Below, one piece after another: positions 1 to 7,015 of a stretch of DNA of 64,000 bases. Position 1 is the stretch's first letter. Each line of letters opens with the position of its first letter. Made by a program: the position numbers and the translations under genes. Under the pieces are notes generated by a model. It saw nothing but the letters and a program-made list of their open reading frames with translations, was not told the origin of the DNA and did no database searches. The stretch spans positions 4,423,001-4,487,000 of the forward strand of contig NZ_CP109450.1 in NCBI RefSeq assembly GCF_041438865.1, given 5' to 3'. This DNA comes from Streptomyces sp. NBC_01471. GTDB taxonomy: Bacteria; Actinomycetota; Actinomycetes; Streptomycetales; Streptomycetaceae.

Positions 1-105
1 CGCGGTGGAGCTGTCGCCCTTGAGGCGGCAGTTCGCGGAGGATCTTCCAGCTATTCGTGCGGGTATTCATGCGGTCGAGGGGGCGCTCGACCCCGGGCCG
101 GATCG
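1..105 (-). pseudogene. IS5-type transposase C-terminal remnant (frameshifted)
   Basis: On the reverse strand, bases about 96 to 1 read VERPLDRMNTRTNSWKILR in one frame and then DCRLKGD in the next. This matches, from memory, the end of DDE transposases of IS5-type elements in Streptomyces, which have a VEH-x-FARMK-x-WKILRDCRLKGDG stretch. One extra base near position 33 breaks the frame. Only the tail is present and the element continues or ends off the left edge. No terminal inverted repeat can be seen. It points to past transposon activity at this accessory locus. The call rests on a short match, so it is moderately secure. Confidence 0.6.
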
Positions 106-149
106 TGTCCCCCGGACCGCAGCTTGCCGAGAGGCCCTTCTTCATCGTC

Positions 150-188
150 GGGGGGCGGGGGGCGGGGGGCGGGGGACGGGGGTGGGGG
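150..188 (+). repeat. G-rich tract with six G-runs (potential G-quadruplex)
   Basis: Six consecutive runs of five or six G are separated by one- or two-base spacers (C, C, C, AC, T). The pattern satisfies the usual four-run rule for a G-quadruplex on the plus strand. It lies between the transposase remnant and the first small gene, about 130 bases upstream of its start. Function is unknown; it could affect transcription or simply be a slippage tract. Confidence 0.6.
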
Positions 189-316
189 CCAATGGTTTCT
201 GCGGGCAGGGCCGACGCCGCCGATTTCCCGTTCTGGAAAGTCCAGCCACTTGCCCGGTGCTTCCCGGCCCCGTCAGGATCAGCGGCGAACCCACCGGCCA
301 CGGAAAGGGAACGCCT

Positions 317-508
317 GTGAAGCCGACCGTGTTGGCGACGACGTGTGACAAGAAGGACTGCCCCACCATCTACCGAACCAATCGAGGCACGATTCTCGTG
401 CAGGGCGAGACGCCGGCCGATCATGGTCTGGAGATTCCCGCGCACGAGACTCTGGTGGAAATCCCCATGGAACTGATCCTGAAGGCGTTCGGTGATCAGC
501 TTGGCTAG
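317..508 (+). CDS. Small hypothetical protein, upstream partner of DUF6879
   Basis: A 63-residue acidic protein that starts at GTG 317, eight bases after the ribosome binding site GGAAAGGGA. The frame is open further upstream but that part has the wrong base use and runs through the G-rich tract, so the shorter start is preferred. The protein has two cysteines near the N-terminus (TTCDKKDC) and no membrane segment or signal peptide. Its end overlaps the next gene by 17 bases, so the two are probably translated together. Small proteins of this type commonly precede DUF6879 genes in Streptomyces. No biochemical role is known to me. Confidence 0.7.
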   Translation: MKPTVLATTCDKKDCPTIYRTNRGTILVQGETPADHGLEIPAHETLVEIPMELILKAFGDQLG

Positions 509-1019
509 GTCTCTCGGGGACTTGTTCGACGACTTCGCCTGTGAGGCGTTCCGGCTGGAGACCCTGTGCGACTACAGCGGCTCGGGCAACACGGATGCCT
601 ATCGTGCCTTCGTGGACGGGCAGCCTCAGCCGGAGAACTACAACGCCGAATGGCTGGCGGAAGTACGGTCGTACGTCGCTTCTGGGCGCCGCCTCTACCG
701 GGTCCACGTGCTGAGTCGGCCGCTGACTCCGTATCTGCGGTTCGAGCTGGGGTGGGGGTATGTCACGAATGCCAAGGCCGGTGAGGAGTTCTTCATCCTC
801 GACGTGACCGACCGGGCCAATCCGCTGCCGGATGGTGTGGGGGACTTCTGGCTCTTCGATTCGTCCGTTCCCGCACCGATGCGCTACGCGGAGGGTGGGA
901 CGTTCGCGGGGGCCGAGGTACTTCTGCAGGACAGGGCTGCCGAGTTCGTCACCTGTCGTGACACCGCTCTCGCGCATTCCGTGCCGTTCGCGGACTGGTG
1001 GGCGAAGCACGGCGAGTGA
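492..1019 (+). CDS. DUF6879 family protein
   Basis: A 175-residue protein that starts at GTG 492 inside the end of the preceding gene; TTG 501 is an alternative. The sequence has the DUF6879 pattern: an N-terminal FDDFACEAFRLETL segment, a middle EWLAEVRSYVASGRRLYRVHVL segment interrupted only slightly from family form, and a C-terminal DFWLFDSS block. It is cytoplasmic, with no signal peptide. The stop codon overlaps the GTG start of the following XRE gene (GTGA), so three genes form one translationally coupled unit. Such genes often sit beside XRE regulators in actinomycetes, which suggests a partner role, but function is not known. Confidence 0.75.
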   Translation: MISLARSLGDLFDDFACEAFRLETLCDYSGSGNTDAYRAFVDGQPQPENYNAEWLAEVRSYVASGRRLYRVHVLSRPLTPYLRFELGWGYVTNAKAGEEFFILDVTDRANPLPDGVGDFWLFDSSVPAPMRYAEGGTFAGAEVLLQDRAAEFVTCRDTALAHSVPFADWWAKHGE

Positions 1020-1426
1020 ACCGTTCGGAATTGGGTGCCGCGCTGCGAGCACTGCGGAACGCTTCCGGCAGGGAAGCCAAAGCAGTCGCCCGTGGCGCGG
1101 TCATGTCCGCGAGCAAGCTCAGCAAGATCGAAACGGGCAAGCTCGGACCGAGTGCGGACGACGTGGATCGCATCCTCACCGCCCTTGGTGTACCGGAGGA
1201 TGTGAAGTCGGAGTACATGGACGCCGCTCGGGCTGCGGCGACCGAAGCCACCGCGTGGCGGCTGATTCAGCGAGCCGGTCTGCACAAGGCTCAACGGCAA
1301 CTCAGGCCCGATGAGGTCGCAGACGGAACAACCGTTGTGGGTTCACCCTCGTCGTCGTCCACGCTGCCGTCACTGGTGCTGCGCATGTGGCAGCAACTCG
1401 ACGTCCGACCGGGTCACGAGCGTTGA
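1016..1426 (+). pseudogene. XRE regulator N-terminus fused to methyltransferase fragment
   Basis: The first about 88 codons encode an XRE-type helix-turn-helix (SELGAALRALR, then SKLSKIETGKLGPS as recognition region) and the start of the usual linker. Intact relatives continue for about 270 residues with a DUF5753-like effector part. Here the frame changes near 1290 into DGTTVVGSPSSSSTLPSLVL...QLDVRPGH, which resembles the segment just before SAM-binding motif I of protein-L-isoaspartate-type methyltransferases from RiPP maturation loci. The frame ends three codons later. The short fused product might still be made and bind DNA, because its start is coupled to DUF6879 by a GTGA overlap. The fusion is best explained by deletion. 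Confidence 0.65.
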
Positions 1427-2004
1427 GTACGACCCGGTGGTCGGCGGCGCCGCGGCCTCCGCCATCAAGGCAGCCGGGTACGCTCCCCGGCTGATCATCG
1501 GGGACGGTCTGCGGGGAGATCCGGACGGGGTCGCGTACGACCGCCTGATCGCCACCTGCTCGGTCCGGTACATCCCCGTGCCGTGGCTGCACCAGGTGAA
1601 GCCGGGCCGCCCGCACGATCGCCCACCCCGCCCGACGCTGGCCCTGCTGCCCGGTGAGGAGCGCCCGAGCGGGATCGATCCCGAGATCATCGACACCTGG
1701 GCCGGAAGCTGGGTTGCCCAACTCGCCGCGCCTTCGGCCGAGCGGATGGGAGTGGCGGCCGAACAGATCCTCTGGGACGTGTCCACCGGTTCGCAGTCGC
1801 GGACCACACCTCGGCCCGACGGGGGCTGGACAGTCGTACAGCGTGGACCGGCCCGTCTGTGGAATCAGGTCGAAACGGCGGTACGGAGCTGGCAGGCGGT
1901 CGGGCGAACCGCACCAGGAGGGCTTCGGCATCACGGTCTCGGCGGCCCGCCAGCGCGTGTGGATCGGCACCGAGGGCGGGCCGGGCTGGGACCTGCCGAT
2001 CTGA
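1409..2004 (+). pseudogene. RiPP-type SAM methyltransferase remnant (motif I deleted, frameshifted)
   Basis: From about 1409 the frame reads DRVTSVEYDPVV, then GDGLRG, DRLIATCSVRYIPVPWL and a C-terminal LWNQVETAVRSWQAVGR. This order fits protein-L-isoaspartate O-methyltransferase-like enzymes found with ATP-grasp peptide maturases or FxLD RiPPs. The glycine-rich SAM motif I that should precede VTSVEYDP is missing; the bases CCGGGTCAC at the junction could encode either flank, which suggests deletion across microhomology. Near 1905 the frame shifts again, after which EPHQEGFGITVSAARQRVW follows in the +1 frame to the stop at 2002-2004. The enzyme cannot be functional. No ATP-grasp partner is seen. 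Confidence 0.65.
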
Positions 2005-2065
2005 GCTGCCCCACCCTGCATCGCAGGATGGGGCAACCCTGATTTCGGTAGGTGAGGGCCGGGTG

Positions 2066-2275
2066 TCAGACGGCGCCGAACTCTCCGGTTTTGACGCCTG
2101 CCACGAAGGAGGCGAACGAGCTGGTGCGGAAGTCCAGCACCGGGCCGCCCGGGTTCTTGGAGTCACGGACGGGGACGACGCCGCGCGAGGCGGCGAGGTT
2201 TGCGGCGACCTCGATGCACTGGCCGCCGTTCTCACTGTACGAGGACTTGAACCAGCGGGGAGATTCGGTCGTCAC
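2066..2275 (-). CDS. DUF397 domain-containing protein
   Basis: A 69-residue protein made almost wholly of a DUF397 domain: WFKSSYSENGGQCIEVA, then VPVRDSKNPGGPVLDF and a final FVAGVKTGEF. These small acidic proteins normally accompany XRE/DUF5753 regulators and are thought to act with them in a toxin-antitoxin-like or developmental switch. The ATG start overlaps the end of the upstream XRE gene by four bases (ATGA), so the pair is translationally coupled. It has no signal peptide or membrane segment. Confidence 0.92.
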   Translation of the reverse strand: MTTESPRWFKSSYSENGGQCIEVAANLAASRGVVPVRDSKNPGGPVLDFRTSSFASFVAGVKTGEFGAV

Positions 2276-3099
2276 GGGGTGCCCTTTCGTAACTGGCTGA
2301 TCATGGCCACGGACGCAGCCTGAGACAGCGCTTCGGCCTGTAGTTGATGGTAGGCGGTCAACATGGGCAGCACCGAGGTGCTTTCCCTTTCGAGATGGCC
2401 CCGTTGGGCGGACTCGGCGTACGACACGAGCGAGCGATCGGGCATCGTGAGCACGGTCACAGGCAGGCTCAGCGGGCGGCGCACTCCCATGTCGAACGGC
2501 GCGACGTGGAGCACGGTGTTCGGCAGTTCGGCGAACTCGACCAAGCGCGCGAACTGAGCATCCATGACGGCACTGTCACCGATGGGCCGTCGGAGGCAAC
2601 TCTCATCAAGCACTACGAAGACCAGCGGAGCGGGCGTCCGGATCAACGATGCCTGACGCTGTGCAACGAGCGCTATCCGCTCGTCTGCCTGGTCGGGCGA
2701 GGTGACGCCACGCTTGACGGTGCTGTCTCCCAGCACCGACGCGTACTCCGGGGTCTGAAGCAGGCCAGGGATGACGCCCACTTCGTACAGCCGGATTTCC
2801 GCTGCCCGGCCCTCATGCCCGACGTACTCCGGGAACCCCTCAAGCAGCGCCGTGTGCCGTACGGCTCGACCCTGGCGTTCGAACTTGTCACCGGTCCCGA
2901 ACACCTGGTCAGCACTTTTCATGAATCGGGTAGTTGGAGGGCGTCGACCAGTTTCGACGGCGGAAATGTGCGTCCCGGAGCACCCCAGGCGCTCACCCAG
3001 CTCGTCCTGTGTCCATCCATGCTCGTCCCGCAACCTGCGCAGCAACTGTCCGAACGCTGCGCCTGGTGACTTTTCGGGGTCCAACTCTTTTCGGTTCAA
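2272..3099 (-). CDS. XRE regulator with DUF5753 (Scr1-type)
   Basis: A 275-residue regulator. Residues about 14-70 form an XRE helix-turn-helix (LLRRLRDEHGWTQDELGERL, then HISAVETGRRPPT). Residues about 95-265 form the DUF5753 effector domain, recognisable by ASVIPGLLQTPEYA-like VGVIPGLLQTPEYA, RQASLIR and a C-terminal VSYAES segment. Full length for the family. It is coupled by ATGA to the DUF397 gene downstream and is divergent from a three-gene small-protein operon, so the 106-base region 3100-3205 likely carries both promoters and its operator. Cytoplasmic DNA-binding protein; ligand unknown. Confidence 0.92.
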   Translation of the reverse strand: MNRKELDPEKSPGAAFGQLLRRLRDEHGWTQDELGERLGCSGTHISAVETGRRPPTTRFMKSADQVFGTGDKFERQGRAVRHTALLEGFPEYVGHEGRAAEIRLYEVGVIPGLLQTPEYASVLGDSTVKRGVTSPDQADERIALVAQRQASLIRTPAPLVFVVLDESCLRRPIGDSAVMDAQFARLVEFAELPNTVLHVAPFDMGVRRPLSLPVTVLTMPDRSLVSYAESAQRGHLERESTSVLPMLTAYHQLQAEALSQAASVAMISQLRKGTP

Positions 3100-3205
3100 C
3101 AGCTACCACCTAACTACCCGAGCAATTAACGCAAGTTGAAGGCAGCTCAACCGTAGGCCACGCTGAGTCCTCTCGGTAGCAGAACGACTACAGAGAGGAG
3201 CGGCT

Positions 3206-3466
3206 ATGTCCGTACAGAACGGCCCGAACAGGCAGGAACCCTCGTACGTCCCGGCTCTCGGAACGCTCATGGTCGACACGGGGCACGGCAATCAGGTCGG
3301 AGAATTCCGCGGGCTCGCCGGCCCGTACTGGTCGCTGCGGCCCGTCAGTGGCGGCGCCGAATGGGAAGCCGTTCCCGAGCAGGTGCGGACCCCGACCCGC
3401 GTCGAGCTGCTTACCGCTGAGATCGCACGGATCAATGTGCGGAGCCGCAGGAGGCTGGGATCGTGA
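3206..3466 (+). CDS. Small hypothetical protein, first of three-gene operon
   Basis: An 86-residue soluble protein that starts at ATG 3206 after GAGAGGAGC. It contains EFRGLAGPYWSLRPVSGG, a pattern seen in small conserved Streptomyces proteins encoded next to XRE/DUF397 pairs, and a basic C-terminus. Its stop overlaps the GTG of the next gene (GTGA). Divergence from the XRE gene suggests control by that regulator. Function is unknown. Confidence 0.75.
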   Translation: MSVQNGPNRQEPSYVPALGTLMVDTGHGNQVGEFRGLAGPYWSLRPVSGGAEWEAVPEQVRTPTRVELLTAEIARINVRSRRRLGS

Positions 3467-3642
3467 CCATCAGTGATAGGCCGTCAGGTAACGAGAGCGA
3501 CCCCGAACCATGCCTGAAGTGTGAGGAGTTCGACCTCGCCGAAGCCGTCGCCAGGGCCGAGCACGACGCGAGCAGGGAAACCGACTGCCGCGTGCTGCGC
3601 AGGCGGCACTGGCAGGCCGAGCACGGGGGGCAGCAGCCGTGA
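3463..3642 (+). CDS. Small hypothetical protein with CxxC, second of operon
   Basis: A 59-residue protein reading from GTG 3463 (overlapping the previous stop) to TGA 3640-3642. It has a CLKC motif near residue 17-20, followed by a charged helical stretch EEFDLAEAVARAEHDASRE and a Trp-containing basic end. The GTGA overlaps on both sides make it credible despite its size. The CxxC could bind a metal but there are too few cysteines for a classical zinc finger. No function is known. Confidence 0.65.
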   Translation: MTISDRPSGNESDPEPCLKCEEFDLAEAVARAEHDASRETDCRVLRRRHWQAEHGGQQP

Positions 3643-3995
3643 CGCACTCGCTGGTCAGGTTGGCCCTCGCCGCAGGGTCCGTGCAGGTCTGCTTGCGGCG
3701 GTACTTCCCCCGCATCATGCGTCTGCTCGCCCCGCAACGGCCGGAGCTGCCCGCCTTGTTCGCCGAATTGCAGCGCATCGAGTCGGACCTGGCATACCGC
3801 ACGCGGTTCTTCGCGGGGCTGAACGCGGCGATGGCCGAGCGGAACGCACAACGCATGGCCGAGCTGGAAGCGCTGAGAACGGCGGTCGATCACCTCCGGA
3901 ACCTGGCCTGTTCCGGTGGAGTCGGCCGGCCGGGGCGGGGTGGCGCGCGTTCTGATGGCGTCAGTGCAGGAAGGCGTGCAGGTGGCAGGGGCTGA
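3639..3995 (+). CDS. Hypothetical helical protein, third of operon
   Basis: A 118-residue protein that starts at GTG 3639, overlapping the preceding stop. Residues about 30-90 look like a long amphipathic or coiled-coil region (ELPALFAELQRIESDLAYR, then AERNAQRMAELEALRTAV). The last about 28 residues are Gly/Arg-rich and of low complexity, which may mean the true end was altered by a frameshift. A hydrophobic N-terminus (SLVRLALAAGSVQVCLRR) is too short for a clear membrane anchor. Unknown function; the three-gene set may be the target or partner of the divergent XRE/DUF397 pair. Confidence 0.6.
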   Translation: MTHSLVRLALAAGSVQVCLRRYFPRIMRLLAPQRPELPALFAELQRIESDLAYRTRFFAGLNAAMAERNAQRMAELEALRTAVDHLRNLACSGGVGRPGRGGARSDGVSAGRRAGGRG

Positions 3996-4083
3996 ACGGT
4001 GCCTTCCGGATGTCGGCGCGAAGGGCACGTAAGGCTGCCGTGTTGGGCAAGGGATCTGCCCCGCAGCCTGGTGACACGGCGTC

Positions 4084-4802
4084 ATGGTGGTGGTGAGTGT
4101 CCGGCGCGTGAGCATCCGGACCTCTCTGGAGCCTGCGTCCACCACGGTGGACCCCGGCAGTACGGCCACCGTGCGGCTACGGCTGCGCAACACGGGCGAC
4201 GTCGTCGACGAGTACCGGTGCGTACCGCCCCGCTGCGCACCCCCGACGCCGTCGCGGGACCGAATCCGTACGGGGCCGGCGCCAAGAAGAAGCCCGCGGA
4301 CCCCGCGAACCAGAAGCACGTGGCCATCAGGAACTCGGTGACCAAGCTCTGTGCCGAACTCTCCGGCAGGGACAACGGCGCGATCGACGGCCCGGTCCAG
4401 GAGAGCGACTGCAACTTCACGGACGCGGACAACCAGGTCTGGGACCTGGAGGTCCAGCACCCGCACGGCGGCCCCCACAACAACAGTCTCTTCCAGATCC
4501 GCAACATCAAGGACCGCTTCTGCATGGACCCGCCGTACGGCGGAGCCCAGCCGGTCGGGGCCCTGGTGTCCGAGTTCACCTGCGCCGGCACCCACCCCGA
4601 CAACCAGCTGTGGTGGCTCGAAAAGCAGCGGGACGGCCACTACTGGTTCCACAACATCGCGAGCCATGACCTCTGCCTGAACGTCGACGGGAACAGCCCG
4701 CCCGGCCGGCCGGTCACCACCAAGAGCCGGCTCACGCTTCAGGAGTGCAGCAACACGGACGACCGCGAGTGGGACATCATCAAGGTCCCCAAGGGGATTT
4801 AG
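4084..4802 (+). pseudogene. Chimeric remnant: COG1470-like N-terminus joined to ricin-type lectin domain
   Basis: Bases 4084-4215 read SVRRVSIRTSLEPASTTVDPGS...RLRNTGDVVDEYR, the start of a Streptomyces 'hydrolytic protein' type sequence. A frame change follows and RTPDAVAGPNPYGA appears, which I recall from the same family about 30 residues later, so an internal piece was lost. Directly after, an AKKKPADPANQ linker leads into a ricin B-type beta-trefoil (about residues 90-265 of the 3999-4802 frame) with repeated Q/N-x-W units: DNQVWDLE, DNQLWWLE and REWDIIKV. The lectin part is open to its TAG stop at 4800-4802 but lacks a proper start, signal peptide or catalytic partner. It is best read as two gene remnants joined by deletions. 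Confidence 0.6.
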
Positions 4803-4839
4803 CGGTCTGACCGCCTCCCCCCCCCGGAGACCCCCTGTG

Positions 4840-4876
4840 CAACGCCCCGTTCGGCCAAGTGCCGTGCGGGGCGTTG
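4840..4876 (+). terminator. Hairpin terminator
   Basis: A perfect 10-base stem CAACGCCCCG / CGGGGCGTTG encloses a 17-base loop that contains a further small GGC/GCC pairing. It follows the lectin remnant by 38 bases. No long T-run follows, as is usual in Streptomyces. Confidence 0.65.
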
Positions 4877-5067
4877 TCGTTGGCGCCGACGTGGGCGTTC
4901 GGGCCGTGCGGAATTCGCGTCCGGAACGCGGTCCGGCCCCGCCGGCGGCCCTGATTCCGGCCGCCGTCCCGTAGGGGATCCCATGGGACTTGAGTCGTAC
5001 GGGCCCACCCGGCGTGTTCCGACCACAGCCCGATGCCTCACGGCCGCCGGAAAACCATCATGGATAC

Positions 5068-5214
5068 ATGACCACAGCAACCGCCACCGCGCCCCGCACC
5101 TCCGCGCCGCGTACCCCCGCGGCCCGTCCCGTCCGCAGCGCTGTCCGCGCGGTCGGGGCCTTCGCCTCCGCCGCCTTCAGCGTCATGATCCTCGGCGAGC
5201 ACGGCCGCCGCTGA
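5068..5214 (+). CDS. Small conserved hypothetical protein
   Basis: A 48-residue protein from ATG 5068 to TGA 5212-5214. The N-terminal half is Thr/Ala/Pro/Arg-rich; the C-terminal half (AVRAVGAFASAAFSVMILGEHG) is a weakly hydrophobic helix that could peripherally bind the membrane. Short proteins of this form, 3' to 3' with the XPB helicase gene, are common in Streptomyces. The stop lies 18 bases from the helicase stop on the other strand. Function is unknown. Confidence 0.65.
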   Translation: MTTATATAPRTSAPRTPAARPVRSAVRAVGAFASAAFSVMILGEHGRR

Positions 5215-5232
5215 CCGCGGAGCGCGGAGCGC

Positions 5233-6930
5233 TCAGGAAGCCGTCCCGTCGTCGGTGTCCGCGTCCTTCTCCACGTCCGTCTCCACGTCCTTCTCCGCCA
5301 GCAGTTCGTCCGCGTCCACGATCCGGTACGCGTACCCCTGCTCGGCCAGGAACCGCTGCCGGTGCGCGGCGAAGTCCTGGTCGATCGTGTCCCGCGCCAC
5401 CACCGAGTAGAACCGCGCCTCGTGCCCGTCCGCCTTCGGACGCAGCACCCGGCCCAGCCGCTGCGCCTCCTCCTGGCGTGAGCCGAACGTCCCCGAGACC
5501 TGGATCGCGACCGTCGCCTCCGGAAGGTCGATCGAGAAGTTCGCGACCTTCGACACGACGAGCACGCTGATCTCGCCCTCGCGGAACGCCCCGAAGAGTT
5601 TCTCGCGCTGCGCGTTCGTCGTCTCGCCCTTGATGACCGGGGCGTCCAGATGCTCGCCCAGCTCGTCGAGCTGGTCGATGTACTGGCCGATGACGAGGGT
5701 CTGCTCGCCCTGGTGCTTGCGGACCAGCGCTTCCGTGACCTTCCGCTTGGTCGCGGTCGTCGCGCAGTAGCGGTACTTCTCCTCCGCCTCCGCCGTCGCG
5801 TACGCGAGCCGCTCGGTCTCCGTCAGATTGACCCGGACCTCCACGCAGTCGGCGGGCGCGATGTAGCCCTGCGCCTCGATCTCCTTCCACGGCGCGTCGA
5901 ACCGCTTGGGTCCGATCAGCGAGAAGACGTCCGACTCGCGGCCGTCCTCCCGTACGAGCGTCGCGGTGAGTCCGAGCCTACGGCGGGCCTGGAGGTCGGC
6001 GGTGAACTTGAAGACCGGCGCGGGCAGCAGGTGCACCTCGTCGTAGATGACCAGGCCCCAGTCGCGCGAGTCGAACAGCTCCAGGTGCGGGTAGATGCCC
6101 TTCCTGCGGGTCGTCAGCACCTGGTACGTGGCGATGGTGACCGGGCGGATCTCCTTCTTCGTACCGCTGTACTCGCCGATCTCCTCCTCCGTGAGGGAGG
6201 TGCGTTTGATCAGCTCGTGCTTCCACTGGCGGGCGGAGACGGTATTGGTGACCAGGATCAGCGTCGTCGCCTTCGCCTCGGCCATCGCCCCGGCCCCGAC
6301 CAGGGTCTTTCCCGCGCCGCAGGGCAGGACGACCACGCCGGAGCCGCCGTGCCAGAAGTTCTCGACGGCCTGCTTCTGGTACGGCCGCAGGGACCAGCTC
6401 TCCTGGTCCAGGTCGATCTGGTGCGCCTCGCCGTCGACGTACCCCGCGAGGTCCTCGGCGGGCCAGCCCAGCTTGAGCAGCGTCTGCTTGATCTGGCCCC
6501 GCTCGGAGGGGTGCACGGCGACCGTGTCGGGGTCGAGGCGGGCGCCGACCAGCGGGGCGACCTTCTTCGAGCGGAGGATCTCCTCCAGCACGGGCCGGTC
6601 GGTCGAGGTGAGCACCAGGCCGTGCACGGGGTGCTTGGAGAGCGTGAGCCGGCCGTACCGGGCCATGGTCTCGGCGACATCCACCAGGAGCGCGTGCGGC
6701 ACGGGGTAGCGGGAGAACTCGACCAGCGCGTCGACGACCTGCTCGGCGTCGTGCCCGGCGGCGCGCGCGTTCCACAGGCCGAGCGGGGTCAGCCGGTAGG
6801 TATGGATGTGCTCCGGGGCGCGCTCCAGCTCCGCGAACGGTGCGATGGCGCGACGGCAGGCGTCCGCCTGCTCGTGGTCCACCTCCAGGAGCAGTGTCTT
6901 GTCGCTCTGGACGATGAGAGGTCCGTTCAC
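5233..6930 (-). CDS. XPB-type superfamily 2 DNA helicase
   Basis: A 565-residue helicase. Residues about 1-130 form the helicase XPB/Ssl2-like N-terminal domain, residues 180-350 the first RecA-like core and 350-530 the second. Visible motifs are Walker A GAGKT (residues 205-209), DEVH (297-300), GLTATLVRED and the arginine-finger region QEEAQRLGRVLRPK. Enzymes of this family unwind DNA 3'-5' with ATP; bacterial members are linked to repair. The GTG start at 6930 opens the conserved NGPLIVQSDKTLLLEV block; earlier in-frame sequence lacks family similarity. The acidic C-terminus contains Val/Glu/Asp repeats. A helicase-associated gene (7770-10301) with a similar N-terminal-type domain follows on the same strand beyond the inserted VanZ gene. 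Confidence 0.93.
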   Translation of the reverse strand: MNGPLIVQSDKTLLLEVDHEQADACRRAIAPFAELERAPEHIHTYRLTPLGLWNARAAGHDAEQVVDALVEFSRYPVPHALLVDVAETMARYGRLTLSKHPVHGLVLTSTDRPVLEEILRSKKVAPLVGARLDPDTVAVHPSERGQIKQTLLKLGWPAEDLAGYVDGEAHQIDLDQESWSLRPYQKQAVENFWHGGSGVVVLPCGAGKTLVGAGAMAEAKATTLILVTNTVSARQWKHELIKRTSLTEEEIGEYSGTKKEIRPVTIATYQVLTTRRKGIYPHLELFDSRDWGLVIYDEVHLLPAPVFKFTADLQARRRLGLTATLVREDGRESDVFSLIGPKRFDAPWKEIEAQGYIAPADCVEVRVNLTETERLAYATAEAEEKYRYCATTATKRKVTEALVRKHQGEQTLVIGQYIDQLDELGEHLDAPVIKGETTNAQREKLFGAFREGEISVLVVSKVANFSIDLPEATVAIQVSGTFGSRQEEAQRLGRVLRPKADGHEARFYSVVARDTIDQDFAAHRQRFLAEQGYAYRIVDADELLAEKDVETDVEKDADTDDGTAS

Positions 6931-7015
6931 GCCATGAGTCCCTTCGCGCCGTGAGGCCTTTCGATACGGCCAAACCACCAGTGTCGCGCATCCCGGCCGG
7001 GGTACACGCTGCGTC

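Noticed and set aside
1..316. N-terminal extension of the first small protein to position 5
   Set aside because: The stretch runs through the transposase remnant and the G-rich tract, with non-coding base use; GTG 317 has a good ribosome binding site.
3135..3151. GTTGA-N7-TCAAC as operator between the XRE gene and the small operon
   Set aside because: Five-base arms are too short to call on their own, though the location is reasonable.
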